This document shows, piece after piece, positions 27,201 through 37,859 of a stretch of 64,000 nucleotides of DNA (the stretch's first letter is position 1; every line of letters starts with the position of its first letter). The position numbers and the translations under genes are program-made. Source of the DNA: Camarhynchus parvulus (lineage: Eukaryota; Chordata; Aves; Passeriformes; Thraupidae); assembly GCF_901933205.1 (NCBI RefSeq), contig NC_044599.1:2244841-2308840 (forward strand), in the 5' to 3' direction. Below the pieces are notes generated by a model that saw nothing but the letters and a program-made list of their open reading frames with translations, made no database searches and was not told the DNA's origin.

Positions 27201-29463
27201 ACGCAGTGGGGACAGGGGGAACACTGGAGGGACACCATGGGGACAGGGGGAACACCGTGGGGACACCACAGGGACATCGTGGGGACAGGGGGGACACCAT
27301 AGGGACACTGTGGAGGCACCGTGGGGACACGGTGGGGACAGGGGGGACACAGTGGGGACATCATGGGGGCACCACGGGGACACTGTGGGGATAGGAGGAC
27401 ACGGTGGGGACATCATGGGGACAGGGGGAACACTGGAGGGACGCAGTGGGGACAGGGGGACACAGTGGGGACATCATGGGGGCACCACGGGGACACTGTA
27501 GGGACAGGGGGTCACCATGGGGACACTGTAGGGCCAGGGGAAACACCGCGGGGACACCGCGGGGACAGGGGGTCACCGTGGGGATGGGGGGACACTGCGG
27601 GGACACCGCGAGGACACGGTGTGAACAAAGGGGACACCGCGGGGACAGGGGGACATCACGAGGACATGGCGTGCCCACCTTTGTCGAGCACGAAGCGCTC
27701 GAGCAGCGCCAGCACCGGCGTGGCCAGCGCGGCCGCCAGGAAGCGGCGCTGCTCCTGCAGCTCCTCCGGCGGCTCCGCCTCCGCCCGGCCCAGGGAGCGG
27801 CTCGTAATTGTCCAGCAGGGCCCGGAGCGCCGAGACCGTGGGGAGCGCCAGGAGGGCCGGGGACACCCGCGAGAACAGCCTGGGAAAGGGGACGGGGAGG
27901 GCGGTGAGAGGGGGTTAGCGAGGGGGTGGGATTGGATTGGGGTGGGATTGGGAGTGGGTGGGATTGGGACTGGGGTGGGATTGGGATTGGGGTGGGATTA
28001 GGATTGGGATTGGGGTTGGGACTGGGGTGGGATTGGAGTGGGATTGGGATTGGGGTGGGATTGGGATTGGGGTGGGATTGGGGTGGGATTGGAGTGGGAT
28101 TGGGATTGGGATTGGGGTGGGATTGGGATTGGGATTGGGATTGGGGTGGGATTGGGATTGGGGTGGGATTGGGGTGGGATTGGAGTGGGATTGGGATTGG
28201 GATTGGGGTGGGATTAGAGTTGGGGTGGGATTGGGATTGGGATTGGGGCTGGGATTGGGATCAGGATTGGGATTGGAGTTGGGGTGGGATTGGGATCAGG
28301 ACTGGGATTAGGATCAGGATTGGGGTTGGGATGGGATCAGGATTAGGATGGAATGCGATTTCCGTTGGGATTGGATTGAGATTGACTTTAGGGTTGGGAT
28401 GGGATTGGGGTTGGGGTGGGATTGGATTGGATTGGGGTGGGATTGGATTGGGATTGGGATTGGATTAAGGTGGGACTGGGGGGATTGGGGGATTGGGATT
28501 GGGATTGGGATTGGGTTCAGGATTGGGATTGGGATGGGATGCAATTGGGGTTGGGATTGGGTGGGATTGGCATGAGGGTTGGGATGGGATTGGGATGAGA
28601 TTGGGATTGGGGTTGGGGGTGGGATTGGGATGGGGATGGGGATCGGCATTGGGGGGGATTGGGATGAAATTGGGACGAGGATGGGGATGGGATTGGGACT
28701 GGGGTAGGATTGGGATAGGATTGGGGTTGGGATGGGATTGGGACTGGGATGGGATTGGGGTGGGATAGGGGTGGGATTGGATTGGATTGGATTGAGACAG
28801 GATTGGATTGGAATTGGGGTTGGGATTGGATGAGGATCAGCACTAGAGGGGGGTTGGGGGAGGATTTGGATGAAATTGGGATGGGATTGGGACTGGGACT
28901 GGGGTAGGATTGGGGTGGGATTGGATTGCAGTTGGGGCTGGATGGGATTAGGATTGGGGAGGGATTGGGATGGGATTGAGGTGGGATTGGGATTGGGATT
29001 GGGACTGGGATTGGATTGAGATTGGGATTAGGGTCGGTGTGGGGTTGGAATTGGGGTTGGATTGGGGTGGGATGGAGAGCAGGGGTGGGGACAGGTGGGA
29101 TCAAGGGGTGAGGACAGAGGGGAGGGGGATGAGGGGGCAACACGGAGGGTGCCGAGCGCCCCCCACCCTCCAACCCTGTCCCCCCCTGTCCCCCCCTGTC
29201 CCCACCTGCCCGAGCCCTGCACGTTCAGCTCCAGCTGCCCCGGCCCGGCCCGGTTCGAATCCGCGGCGAACAACTGCCCGAGGCCCCGGAGCCCGTCCGA
29301 CCCCGCTCGACCCGAAGCTCCCGGAGTCGGCTCACCGGGGGCTCCGGTACCTCTCGGGAAGCTCCGGTACCGCCCGGGGCTCCGGTACCGCCCGGGGCTC
29401 AGGGGGAGCCCCCCCGGTGCCGGTCACCAGCAGCAGCAGCAGCCACAGCAGCCACGGAGCCAT
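24201..29463 (-). CDS. ENDOU: ENDOU-family poly(U)-specific endoribonuclease (XendoU domain) with signal peptide
   Basis: Exons on the minus strand: 29463-29336, 29273-29206, 27879-27679, 26588-26472, 26051-25945, 25014-24864, 24300-24201. Exon 1 codes a signal peptide, [18 protein letters not shown]. Later exons match Xendo[51 protein letters not shown], then FEHVFVGE and CHNWVQLQ with the two catalytic histidines, and [20 protein letters not shown] with the catalytic lysine and the SSPEF motif. The end is [11 protein letters not shown]. Family role: metal-dependent cleavage of RNA at uridines by a secreted or ER-lumenal enzyme. It lacks the somatomedin-B repeats of human ENDOU. Exon 3 needs a one-base correction near 27790. 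Phases at the exon 1/2 and exon 6/7 joints do not close, so those two edges are uncertain. Confidence 0.85.
24405..24850. repeat. Minisatellite, GTGCCAGCCCCCTGCCCTC core, ENDOU last intron
   Basis: 18-20 bp units, about 22 copies. Confidence 0.8.
25490..25930. repeat. Minisatellite, CCATGTCCCCCTGTCC core, ENDOU intron 5
   Basis: The GGGGACA family in reverse orientation. It contains one duplicate of the exon 5 donor (25842-25895). Confidence 0.8.
26589..27115 (-). repeat. Minisatellite made of the ENDOU exon 4 acceptor and exon start
   Basis: At least ten units of 30-50 bp. On minus each holds CCCCAG|GGCTGTACCCC or GGCTGTACTC, the first bases of exon 4 (GLYP). The plus core is GGTACAGCCCTGGGGACAG. 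Confidence 0.85.
27115..27670. repeat. Minisatellite, GGGGACACCGTGGGGACAGG core, ENDOU intron 3
   Basis: Continuation of the array above without exon fragments, ending close to the exon 3 donor at 27678. Confidence 0.8.
27925..29070. repeat. (GGGATTGGGATTGGGGTG)n array, ENDOU intron 2
   Basis: 1.1 kb of 6-bp GGGATT/GGGGTG units. Strong G-quadruplex potential on the plus strand. Confidence 0.9.
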
Positions 29464-29925
29464 CGCTGCCCGCCCCGGGCCCGCTGTCGCTTTAAGCCGC
29501 CCCTATCGCCCCTATCGCTGTCGCGATAACGCGCCGAGGTCGCGCCGTGACCTCGCCAGACCCCGCGGGGGCCACCCCGCCCCCCCCCGGGCCGGCTGCA
29601 CCCCCGGTTCCCCCCGTTGGTGACACCAAGGGGAGCTTTGGGGACTCGCCCCTTCTCCCCCCAAAATTTGGCCCCTCCCGGGGTGCGGGGACCCCCAAAG
29701 CCCCCCCAAAGCGCCCCCCCGGAGCTGATTAATGGTTAATTAATTAATCATTGGGCCGTTGATAAGGGACCAAATGTGGCCCCTCAAGGACTTCCCAGGA
29801 GGGCGCGACCTCGGGGGGGGCACACGGGGGTTTGGGGTACACGGGGGGGGGGCTGGGGCTCCCAGGACCCCCCCAGAGCCCCCCAGGACTGCCCCCAGCC
29901 CCTCTATCCCCCCAGAGCCTTCCGG
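29464..29925. other. ENDOU upstream region
   Basis: Non-repetitive CpG-rich sequence with palindromic CCCCTATCGCC repeats near 29502-29517 and an AT-rich TTAATTAATTAAT island at 29735-29752. No TATA box in ENDOU orientation was seen. Confidence 0.4.
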
Positions 29926-29929
29926 GGTG

Positions 29930-30110
29930 CCCTCGGGGGCTTATGGGGGGGCCCTGGGGGCTCTGGGGGTCCCTGGGGGGCTCTGGGGGTTCCCTGGGGC
30001 GCCATGGGGGGTTCCTGGGGGGCTCTGGGGGTTCCTGGGGGCCATGGGGGTTCCTGGGGGGCTCTGGGGGTTCCTGGGGGCCATGGGGGGGTTCTGGGGG
30101 CTCTGGGGTT
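29930..30110. repeat. Minisatellite, GGGGGTTCCTGGGGGGCTCT core
   Basis: About 20-40 bp units between the ENDOU and TSPAN31 promoters. Confidence 0.8.
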
Positions 30111-30238
30111 GGGCGGGGCCGGGATTTGTGCGGCTGGGGGGGTCGGGGGGTTTGGGGAGGGGCGAGATTCTGGGGGCGGGGCTATTCAGGGTTTGCCCCC
30201 CCCCCTCCCGGAGGCCCCGCCCCGTCCTAGTGGCGCTG

Positions 30239-30399
30239 TGCGCATGCGCAGTGTGGAGGTGTGCTAATGATGTGGGTGTGGTCATGCCCATATACGGTGT
30301 TCGGGGCGGGGCCTAAACGCGAGTGGTGGGCGGGGCCTAAGGGCGGGGCTATGTAGACACTGGGCGCGGTGGGCGGGGCGGAGGCCCTGCGCAGGCGCA
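30239..30399. promoter_or_regulatory. TSPAN31 promoter with NRF1-type sites
   Basis: TGCGCATGCGCA (30239-30250) is a perfect NRF1 palindrome, and TGCGCAGGCGCA (30388-30399) a near match. Several GGGCGGGGC GC boxes lie between. The region runs to the ATG at 30555. Confidence 0.6.
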
Positions 30400-30554
30400 G
30401 TGCGGGCGGGCGCGCGGGGCGCGGGGCCGCGGTTTAAAGGGGCCGCGGCGCAGGGGAGCCCGGAACCCCCCGGAACCCCCGGGACCCCCGAGCCCTCCGA
30501 GCCCCCCGGCACCTCCCGGCACCCCCGGGACTCCCGGGAACCCCAGAGCCCGCC

Positions 30555-33500
30555 ATGGTCTGCGGAGGCTTCGCCTGTTCGCGCAACGCGCTCTGCGCCC
30601 TCAACGTGGTTTATGTGGTGAGCGGGGGGGCCGTGAGGGGAGTGGGGACCCCTCGGGTTTGGGGGTGTGAGGAGAATGGGGACCCCTCAGCTCTGGCGGG
30701 GGGGATTGGGGACCCCTCTGCTCTGGGAGGGGATTGGGGACCCCTCAGGTCTGAGGGGCGCTGAGGGGAGTGGGGACCCCTCTGCCCTGAGGGGGCGTGA
30801 GGGGAATGGGGACCCCTCGGTTCTGGGGGAGGATTGGGGACCCTCAGGTCTGGGGGGCTCTGAGGGGAGTGGGGACCCCTGTGCCCTGAGGGGGCCGTGA
30901 GGGGATTGGGGATCCCCTGGGAGGGGCTTGGGGATCCTTGAGGGGCCGTGAGGGGATTGGGGACCCCCTGAGCTCTGGGGCGTTTGGGGACCTCTCTGCC
31001 CTGGGAGGGCTCTGAGGGGATTGGGGACCCCCTGAGCTCTGGGGGGCTCTGAGGGGATTGAGGACCCCTCTGCCCTGAGGGGGCCGTGAGGGGATTTGGG
31101 ACCCTCAGCTCTGGGGGGTTTGGGGAGGTCTGCAGGGCGGGGGGCCCCTCCCGGTTTGGGGTTCTGGGGTGCTGTGGGGAAGTTGGGGGTCCCCAAAGCT
31201 GGGGGCTCCTGGGACCCCCGGTCTGGGGGCGGCTCTGGGGCTGCCCCTGTAGGGGGGGCTGGGCAGGGCTGGGGGGGCTCGGTCCCGGTTTGGGGGAGTC
31301 AGTCCCGGTTTGGGGACACAGTCCCGGTTTGGGGGGCTCAGTCCCGGTTTGGGGGTTCAGTCCTGGTTCGGGGGGGGCGCTGTGCTGGGGGGGCACGATC
31401 CCGGTTTGGGGGCACGGTCCCGGTTTGGGAACTCAATCCCGGTTCGGGGGCTCAGTCCCGGTTCGGGGCTCAGTCCCGGTTTGGGGGCTCAGTCCCGGCT
31501 CGGGGGGGACACAGTCCCGGTTTGGGGGAGCTCAGTCCTGGTTCGGGGGGGGCGCTGTGCTGGGGGCACGGTCCCGGTTTTGGGGGCACAGTCCCGGTTT
31601 GGGAACTCAATCCCGGTTCGGGGGGCTCAGTCCCGGTTCGGGGGGGTTCTAGGAGTACCGGTGCCCCCTAACCCGTGTCCCCTGCCCCGTGCCCCCTGCC
31701 CCGTGCCCCCAGCTGGTGGGGGTGCTGCTGGTGGCCGTGGCGGGCTGGGCGCGGGGCCTGGCCGGGGGCTCCAGCCCCCCCCTGCTCGGAGGAGCTTTCG
31801 CCGTCGGAGTCTTCCTCCTGCTGATCGCGGCGCTGGGGCTGCTCGGGGCCCTGCGGCACCACCAGGTCCTGCTCTTCTTCGTATCCTTTGGGCGGGGGGA
31901 ACCTCCGGGGAACCTCCGGGGACTCCCCCCGGCACCCCCAGCCCCTCTGGGAGCCCCCAGCCCGCCTGGGCACCGCATCCTGCCCTGCTCTGTCCCCTTG
32001 GCCCAAAGCCCCCCTCGGTCCCCAGCGTGTCCCTGGCACCCCTGGCAGTGTCCCCAAGCCCCTCTGGATGTCCTGGCAATGTCCCCAGTGCCCTTCTGGA
32101 TGTCCCTGGCACCCCTGGCAGTGTTCTCAACTTCCCCTGAATGTCCCCAGTGCCCACCTGGGTGTCGTTGGCACCCCTGGCAATGTCCCCAGTGCCCCTC
32201 TGATGTCCCTGGCAGTGTCCCCAGCACCCCCTGAATGTCCCCTGGCACCCCTGGCAATGTCCCCAAATACCCCTGGATGTCCCCAGCACCCCCTGGATGT
32301 CCCTGGCAGTGTCCCCAGCACCCCCTGAATGTCCCCTGGCACCCCTGGCACTGTCCCAAACACCCCCTGGATGTCCCCAGTGCCCCCCTAGATGCCCCTG
32401 GCGGTGTCCCCAGCACCCCCTGGATGTCCCTGGCATCTCTGGCAGTGTCCCCAAACCCCTCTGGATGTCCCTGCTCTGTCCCCAAGCCCCTCTGGATGGC
32501 CCTGACACCTCTGGCAGTGTCCCCAGCACCCCCTGGATGTCCCTGGCACCCCTGGCACTGTCCCCAACACCCCTTGGCAGTGTCCCCAGCACCCCCTGGA
32601 TGTCCCTGCTCTGTCCCCAAGCCCCCCTGGATGTCCCTGACACCTCTGGCAGTGTCCCCAGCACCCCCTGGATGTCCCTGCTCTGTCCCCAAGCCCCCCT
32701 GGATGGCCCTGACACCTCTGGCAGTGTCCCCAAGCCCCTCTGAATGTCCCTGGCAGTGTCCCCAAGACACCCTGGCTGGCCTTTGTAACCCTGGCAGTGT
32801 CCCCAGCACCCCCCAGATGTCCCTAGCCCCCTCCCAGGCTGCCCCCCCTCCCCCGTGTCCCCAAATGCCCCCCGATATCCCAACCCCCTCCCCCATGCCC
32901 CCCCCCCAGCTCCTGCCCCCTTCTGACCCTTCAGGGGCCTCAAACCCCACCTGGGGACCCCAAAACCTGCGGGGGGTCTGGCTGTGGGGGGGGTCAGGGG
33001 GGATTTGGGGGGTTCCCAAGGGGATTTTGGGGCGGTCAGGGGGGATTTTGGGGGGTCAGGGGGGATTTGGGGGTTCCCGAGGGGATTTTGGGGGTGTCAG
33101 GGGGGTTTGGGGGTCAGGGGATTTTGGGGGGGGGAATTTTGGGGTCAGGGGGATTTGGGGGTTCACAGGGGGATTTTGGGGGGGTTCCCAAGGGGATTTG
33201 GGGGTGTCAGGGGATTTGGGGGGGTCAGGGGGGATTTGGGGGGTTCCCAAGGGGATTTGGGGTGTCAGGGGGGATTTGGGGGGATCAAGGGGGATTTTGG
33301 GGTGTCAGGGGGGATTTGGGGTTCCCGAGGGGATTTGGGGTGTCAGGGGGGATTTGGGGGGTGTCAGGGGGGATTTGGGGGTTCCCGAGGGGATTTTGGG
33401 GGGTCAGGGGGGATTTTGGGGTGTCGGGGGGATTTGGGGGTTCCCGAGGGGATTTTGGGGTGTCAGGGGGGATTTGGGGGGGGTCAGGGGGGGGGTGATT

Positions 33501-36000
33501 TGGGGGTTCCCTAGGGGATTTGGGGGTTCCCGAGGGGATTTGGGGGGCTCTCTGTGCCTGCGTGCCCCCCTTGACCCCCCCAGTACGTGCTGATCCTGGG
33601 CCTGGTGTTCCTGTGCCAGCTGGGCGTGTCCTGCGCCTGCCTCGCCCTGGGCCGCGACGCTCAGGTGGGTGCGGGGACCCCCCCGGGCCCCCCAAAATCC
33701 CCAGAACCCCCTGGGACCCCCCCCGGGCCCCCCCAGAATCCCCGGCACCCCCAGAACCCCCTGGGACCCCCCCCGGGACCCCCCAAAATCCCTCTGGCCC
33801 TCCAAAACCCCCTGGGACCCCCCAAAACCCCCTGGGACCCCCCAAAATCCCCGGCACCCCCAGAACCCCCTGGGAATCCCTAAAAACCCCCGAGACCCCC
33901 TCAGACCCCCAAAATCCCCTGAGACCCCCCCAAAACCTCCTAGGACCACCCCCCGGGGCCCCCAAAACCCCCTGGGACCCCCCCAACTCCCTCAGGACCC
34001 CCCCAATTCCCTCAGGACCCCCCCAGATCTCTCTGGGACCCCCCCCCGGCACCCCCCCCACCTCACCCCACAGCCCATCCCCGATTTCCGGGGTGCACAG
34101 GGACCCCCCCCCCCCCCCACCCCAAAATCCTTGGGGGATGGGCTGGGATCCTCCCAGCTCCACTGGGGTCCCCCAGCCCCGGGGGGGGCACTGAGGGGTT
34201 TGGGGGGTCCCATTGCAGTCGGGGGATCCCGGGGGTCTCTGACCATTTTTGGGGTGCCCTGTGTCAGTGGGGGAGTCTGGGGGGTCTCTGACCATTTTTG
34301 GGGTGCTCCATGGTGGTGGGAGGGTGCTGGGGGTCTAACGGATTTTGGGGTGCCCCATGGCATTGGGGGGATCCCGGGGGCCTCTGACGGATTTTTGGGG
34401 TGCCCTGTGTCACTGGGGGGGTCTCGGGGGGCTCTAACGGATTTTGGGGTGCCCTGTGTCGGTGTGGGGGTCCCGGGGGTCCTGTGCGGTTTTGGGGCCG
34501 CCCCCGCTGCCCCCCCAGGGCGGCCTGGCTGCTGCGGCCCGGGCCTGGCCGCTGCTGAGCCCGGGGCGCCGGGGGGAGCTCGGCGCTGCGGCTGGCGCTG
34601 TGCGGGCTGGGGAGCCCCCCGGGACCCCCGCCCCGGCCAGCGCCCCCCCCGCCAGCCCCCCCGGCCTGGAGCCCCCCTGGGAACCCCCAAACTGCCCCGC
34701 TGTGAGTCTGGGGGGGATTGGGGGGGTCAGGTGGGGAGGGGGTTAGGGGTGACTGGGGAGTTTGGGGGGTGCTTGGGAAGTTTGGGGGGTTTGGGGGTAA
34801 ATTTGGGGGTTTGGGGGGTTTTGGGGTGACCGGGGGTTTTGATGGGGGTTCAGGGGTAAATGGGGAGCTGGGGGGTTTGGGGGGCAGTTGGGGGGTTTAG
34901 GGGCAACTGGGGGTTCAGGGGGTTTGGGGGGTTGGGGGGCTTTGGGGGTCACTGGGGATTTGGGGGTTTTGGAGGAGATTTAGGGGTCACTGGGGAGTTT
35001 GGGGGTGCAGTTGGGGGGTTTCAGGGGTGACTGGGGGAGTTGGGGGTGTTCACAGGTAATTTGGGAGTGGGGGGTTTGGGGGTTTTGGGGGGGCAGTCGG
35101 GGGGGTTCAGGGGAGGGGTTTGGGGGTGAATGGGAAGTTTGGGGGGTTTGGGGGGTAAATTGGGGGAGTTTGGGGGGTTTGGGGGTGACCGGGGGTTTGA
35201 TGGGGGTTCAGGGGTAAATGGGGAGTTGGGGGGTTGGGGGGCAGTTGGGGGGTTTAGGGGGTCACTGGGGGGTTGGGGGGTTGGGGGGCTTTGGGGGTCA
35301 CTGGGGGAGTTTGGGGGTTTTTGGGGGGGCAATGGGGAGTGGGGGTTTGGGAAGGGTTTGGGGTGATTGGGGAGTCGGGGGGTTTTGGGGGGTTTTAGGG
35401 GTCACTGCGGGGGTTGGGGGTGGGAGTTTGGGGGTTGGGGGGGTTTAGGGGGGTTCAGGGGGTCACTTGGGAGTTGGGGGTTTGGGGGTCTTAGGCACTC
35501 CTGGGGGTTGGGGGTTTAGGGGGTTAGGGGGGGATCTGGGGACACCCCTGGGGAGGTGATTGGGGGGGGCTGGAAGGGGACCCTGGGGGATGGGGGTTTG
35601 GGGTTTTTTGGGGGGAAATGGAATTTGGGGACCCCCTGGCCGTGCTGAGCCCCCCCAGGAGGGGCCTGCCCTGCCCCCCCCCCCCCAGTGGCTGTGAGCC
35701 CCCTGAGCCCCCCGTGTGCCCCCAGAGGTGCCGGTTCCCGCCGGGGGGGGCGCCCCCGTGCCCGCCCTGCGCCCCCCAGCTGCTGCAGCACTCGGAGCAG
35801 GCGCTGCGGATCCTGGGGGGGGTCGGGCTGTTCTTCAGCTTCACCGAGGTACGGGGGGCCGGGGGGGGGGTCAGGGCCCGGGGGGTCCAGCAGCCCCCCA
35901 ACCCCCCACGCCCCGTTTGTTGCAGGTTTTGGGGGTCTGGCTCGCCCTGCGCTTCCGGAACCAGCGCGACCCCCGCGCCAACCCCGGAGCCTTCCTATAG
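30555..36000 (+). CDS. TSPAN31: TSPAN31, tetraspanin-31
   Basis: Exons: 30555-30617, 31713-31880, 33584-33664, 34519-34701, 35726-35848, 35926-36000. All are multiples of three with GT-AG edges, 230 residues in total (human 210). [20 protein letters not shown] starts the protein. Four membrane segments follow: exon 1/2, exon 2 ([18 protein letters not shown]), exon 3 ([19 protein letters not shown]) and exon 5/6 ([21 protein letters not shown]). The tail is [15 protein letters not shown]. Exons 4-5 form the large extracellular loop. Exon 4 is poorly conserved, and the tetraspanin CCG motif is not seen in its frame. An alternative frame of the same exon reads [10 protein letters not shown], so compensating indels are possible. 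An AATAAA follows at 36602. Confidence 0.95.
30640..31650. repeat. Two minisatellites in TSPAN31 intron 1
   Basis: 30640-31130 has about 60-bp units (GAGGGGATTGGGGACCCCTC). 31265-31650 has about 20-bp units (CAGTCCCGGTTTGGGGG). Confidence 0.85.
31985..32830. repeat. Minisatellite, CCTGGATGTCCCTGGCAGTG core, TSPAN31 intron 2
   Basis: 30-60 bp units with TGTCCCCAGCACCCC, supplying many plus-strand CCCCAG acceptor-like strings. Confidence 0.85.
32990..33545. repeat. Minisatellite, GGGGATTTGGGGGTTCCCGA core, TSPAN31 intron 2
   Basis: 20-40 bp G-rich units up to 40 bp before exon 3; G-quadruplex-prone in the sense RNA. Confidence 0.85.
33675..34060. repeat. Minisatellite, CCCCCTGGGACCCCCCAAAA core, TSPAN31 intron 3
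   Basis: 19-30 bp units directly after the exon 3 donor. Confidence 0.8.
34200..34490. repeat. Minisatellite, ATTTTTGGGGTGCCCTGTGT core, TSPAN31 intron 3
   Basis: About 55-60 bp units, five copies, ending before exon 4. Confidence 0.75.
34710..35545. repeat. Minisatellite, GGGGGTTTGGGGGTCACTGG core, TSPAN31 intron 4
   Basis: G-rich units of variable length (20-120 bp), strong G-quadruplex potential in the sense RNA. Confidence 0.85.
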
Positions 36001-36620
36001 CGGGGGGCCGGGGGGCACAGCTCCTCTGGGGAGGGGTCCCGGCCCTGACGGGGGGGTTCAGAGCCCCCCAGTGCTGACCAGCTGCCCCCCCGCAGCCGCA
36101 TGAAGCACTGGGGACAAGGACACCCCCATTCCCCCCAAAAATCATGGGGTGACCCCCCCGGCGGGGCTGTGACCCCCCCACGGCGGGAGGGGCCTGGGAC
36201 AGAGCCCCCCCCCAAATCCATCTCAGTCTGAGCTCTCCAAACTGGTTTGTACTGGTCATTCCCCCCCCACACCCCCGGGGGGGTCACGGGCACCCCCACA
36301 CTGGGGGGGGGGCACTCGGGGCAGGACCCCCCCACAGCGACCCCCCCCCCCTTCCTCACACACTCCCCCCTTGGGGGCTGGGGGGGCTGGGGGGGGGTCA
36401 CAGCCTCCCTAAATCCAGCAGGGCCCCCCCATTTCCCTAAACTGGTCTGGACTGGTTTACACCGGTGACCCCCAGGGTGTGCCCCCCCATCCCCCAGACC
36501 CAATTGGGGGGGGCAGGGGGTCACCTCCCCCCCAGACCCAGGGGGGCACCTCCCCCCCGCTGCTGTCACCACGGGGGGGGTCTCACTGTATTCCCCCCCC
36601 CAATAAACACACACCACCGA
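36001..36620 (+). other. TSPAN31: TSPAN31 3' UTR with polyadenylation signal at 36602-36607
   Basis: C-rich untranslated sequence follows the TAG stop. A canonical AATAAA at 36602-36607 is followed by a CA- and TG-containing stretch. Nothing else coding was seen. Confidence 0.75.
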
Positions 36621-36714
36621 CCTCGGCTCGGGCTCATTTTGGGGGTCCCCCACCCCCGGCAGCAGTGACCCCCCACAGTGACACACGGGATGGGGGGGGC
36701 ACTGCCCACACCCC

Positions 36715-36720
36715 TTTATT
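36715..36720 (-). promoter_or_regulatory. Minus-strand AATAAA facing TSPAN31, without a visible gene
   Basis: A canonical signal on the minus strand lies about 110 nt beyond the TSPAN31 signal, where the CDK4 3' end lies in mammals. No CDK4 exon could be recognised upstream of it in 36720-39190. Confidence 0.45.
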
Positions 36721-36979
36721 GGCAGGGAAATGGGGAACCCCAAAAATGCCCCCCCCATAACCTCCCCCCCCCCAAATCCAGTCCTGGTGTCCCTGGGGGG
36801 GTTCAGGGTGTTGGGGGGGCACCCCTCAGACCCCCCCCATAAGTACCAGTGGGGGGGGTTATAGGGGGTGTTTTTGGGGTTGTCACCCCAAAATTGCAGC
36901 ACATGGCTGTGAGGGTCCTGGGGATGCTCTGGGGGTGTTTTGGGGGGTGGGCACCCCTCACACACCCCCCCCACAGGTA

Positions 36980-37345
36980 CCGGTGCCCCAGAGCGGGGCT
37001 GAGGGTCAGCAGGGACAGGGACAGGGACAGGGGACACAACAGGGATGGGGACTGGGGACGGGGAACAGGAGACAGGGGACAGGGACAGGGACAGGGGATG
37101 GGACAGGGGACACAACAGGGACGGGGACAAGGAATGGGGACAGGGGCAAGGACATGCGACAGAGGACACAACAGGGACAAGGACGGGACAGGGATGGGAC
37201 AGGGAACAGGGGACAGGCACAGGGAACGGGGACAGGGACAGGGGACGGGAGGGGACAGGGATGGGACAGGGGACACAACAGGGACAGGGACAAGGGACGG
37301 GAAGAGGGGACAGGGACAGGGGACAGGAACAGGGGACACTCAGGG
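36980..37345. repeat. Minisatellite, GGACAGGGGACACAACAGGGA core
   Basis: GGGGACA-family array in the interval between TSPAN31 and CYP27B1. Confidence 0.85.
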
Positions 37346-37859
37346 ACACGCTGGGTGGCACCGCTGTGACCCCTCCCCAGCAGGGCTGGGCAGGTGCCAT
37401 CCTGTCCCCCCCTGGTGTCCCCAATGGTCACACTCACACTGAGCGTCCCTCTGCCCCCCGAGTGTCCCCCAGTGCCAACCGTGCCCCCCGTGTCTCCCAC
37501 CTGTGTCCCCACATTCCCCAATCCCGCGCCTGGTGCCCCATCCGTGCTCTTGGGCCCCCATCCCTCTGGACTCACTTTCCAGGACCCCCATCCCAGCCCT
37601 GGCACCCCAAAACTGCTCTGGCACCCCATGCCCACGTTGGCACCTCGTTCCCGGGGCAGCCCCGGCTCTCACCGGCCGATGTTGGGCTGCCCGAGGTGCC
37701 CGGAGCCGCGCCCTGCAGGTGCTGGGGGGCACCCCAGTGGCACCCCGGCCCCCGCCTCTCTCTCCGGTGCCCACCCCTTCCCCTCCTTCGGGTCCCTCTG
37801 CCACCCCCACCTGGCACAGGTGGCACCGGCCGGGCTGGGCTCAGCGCCCCGCGGGGTTT

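Noticed and set aside
27920..28470. Long plus-strand WDWDWG-type ORF
   Set aside because: A direct product of the GGGATTG repeat; no start context, no homology.
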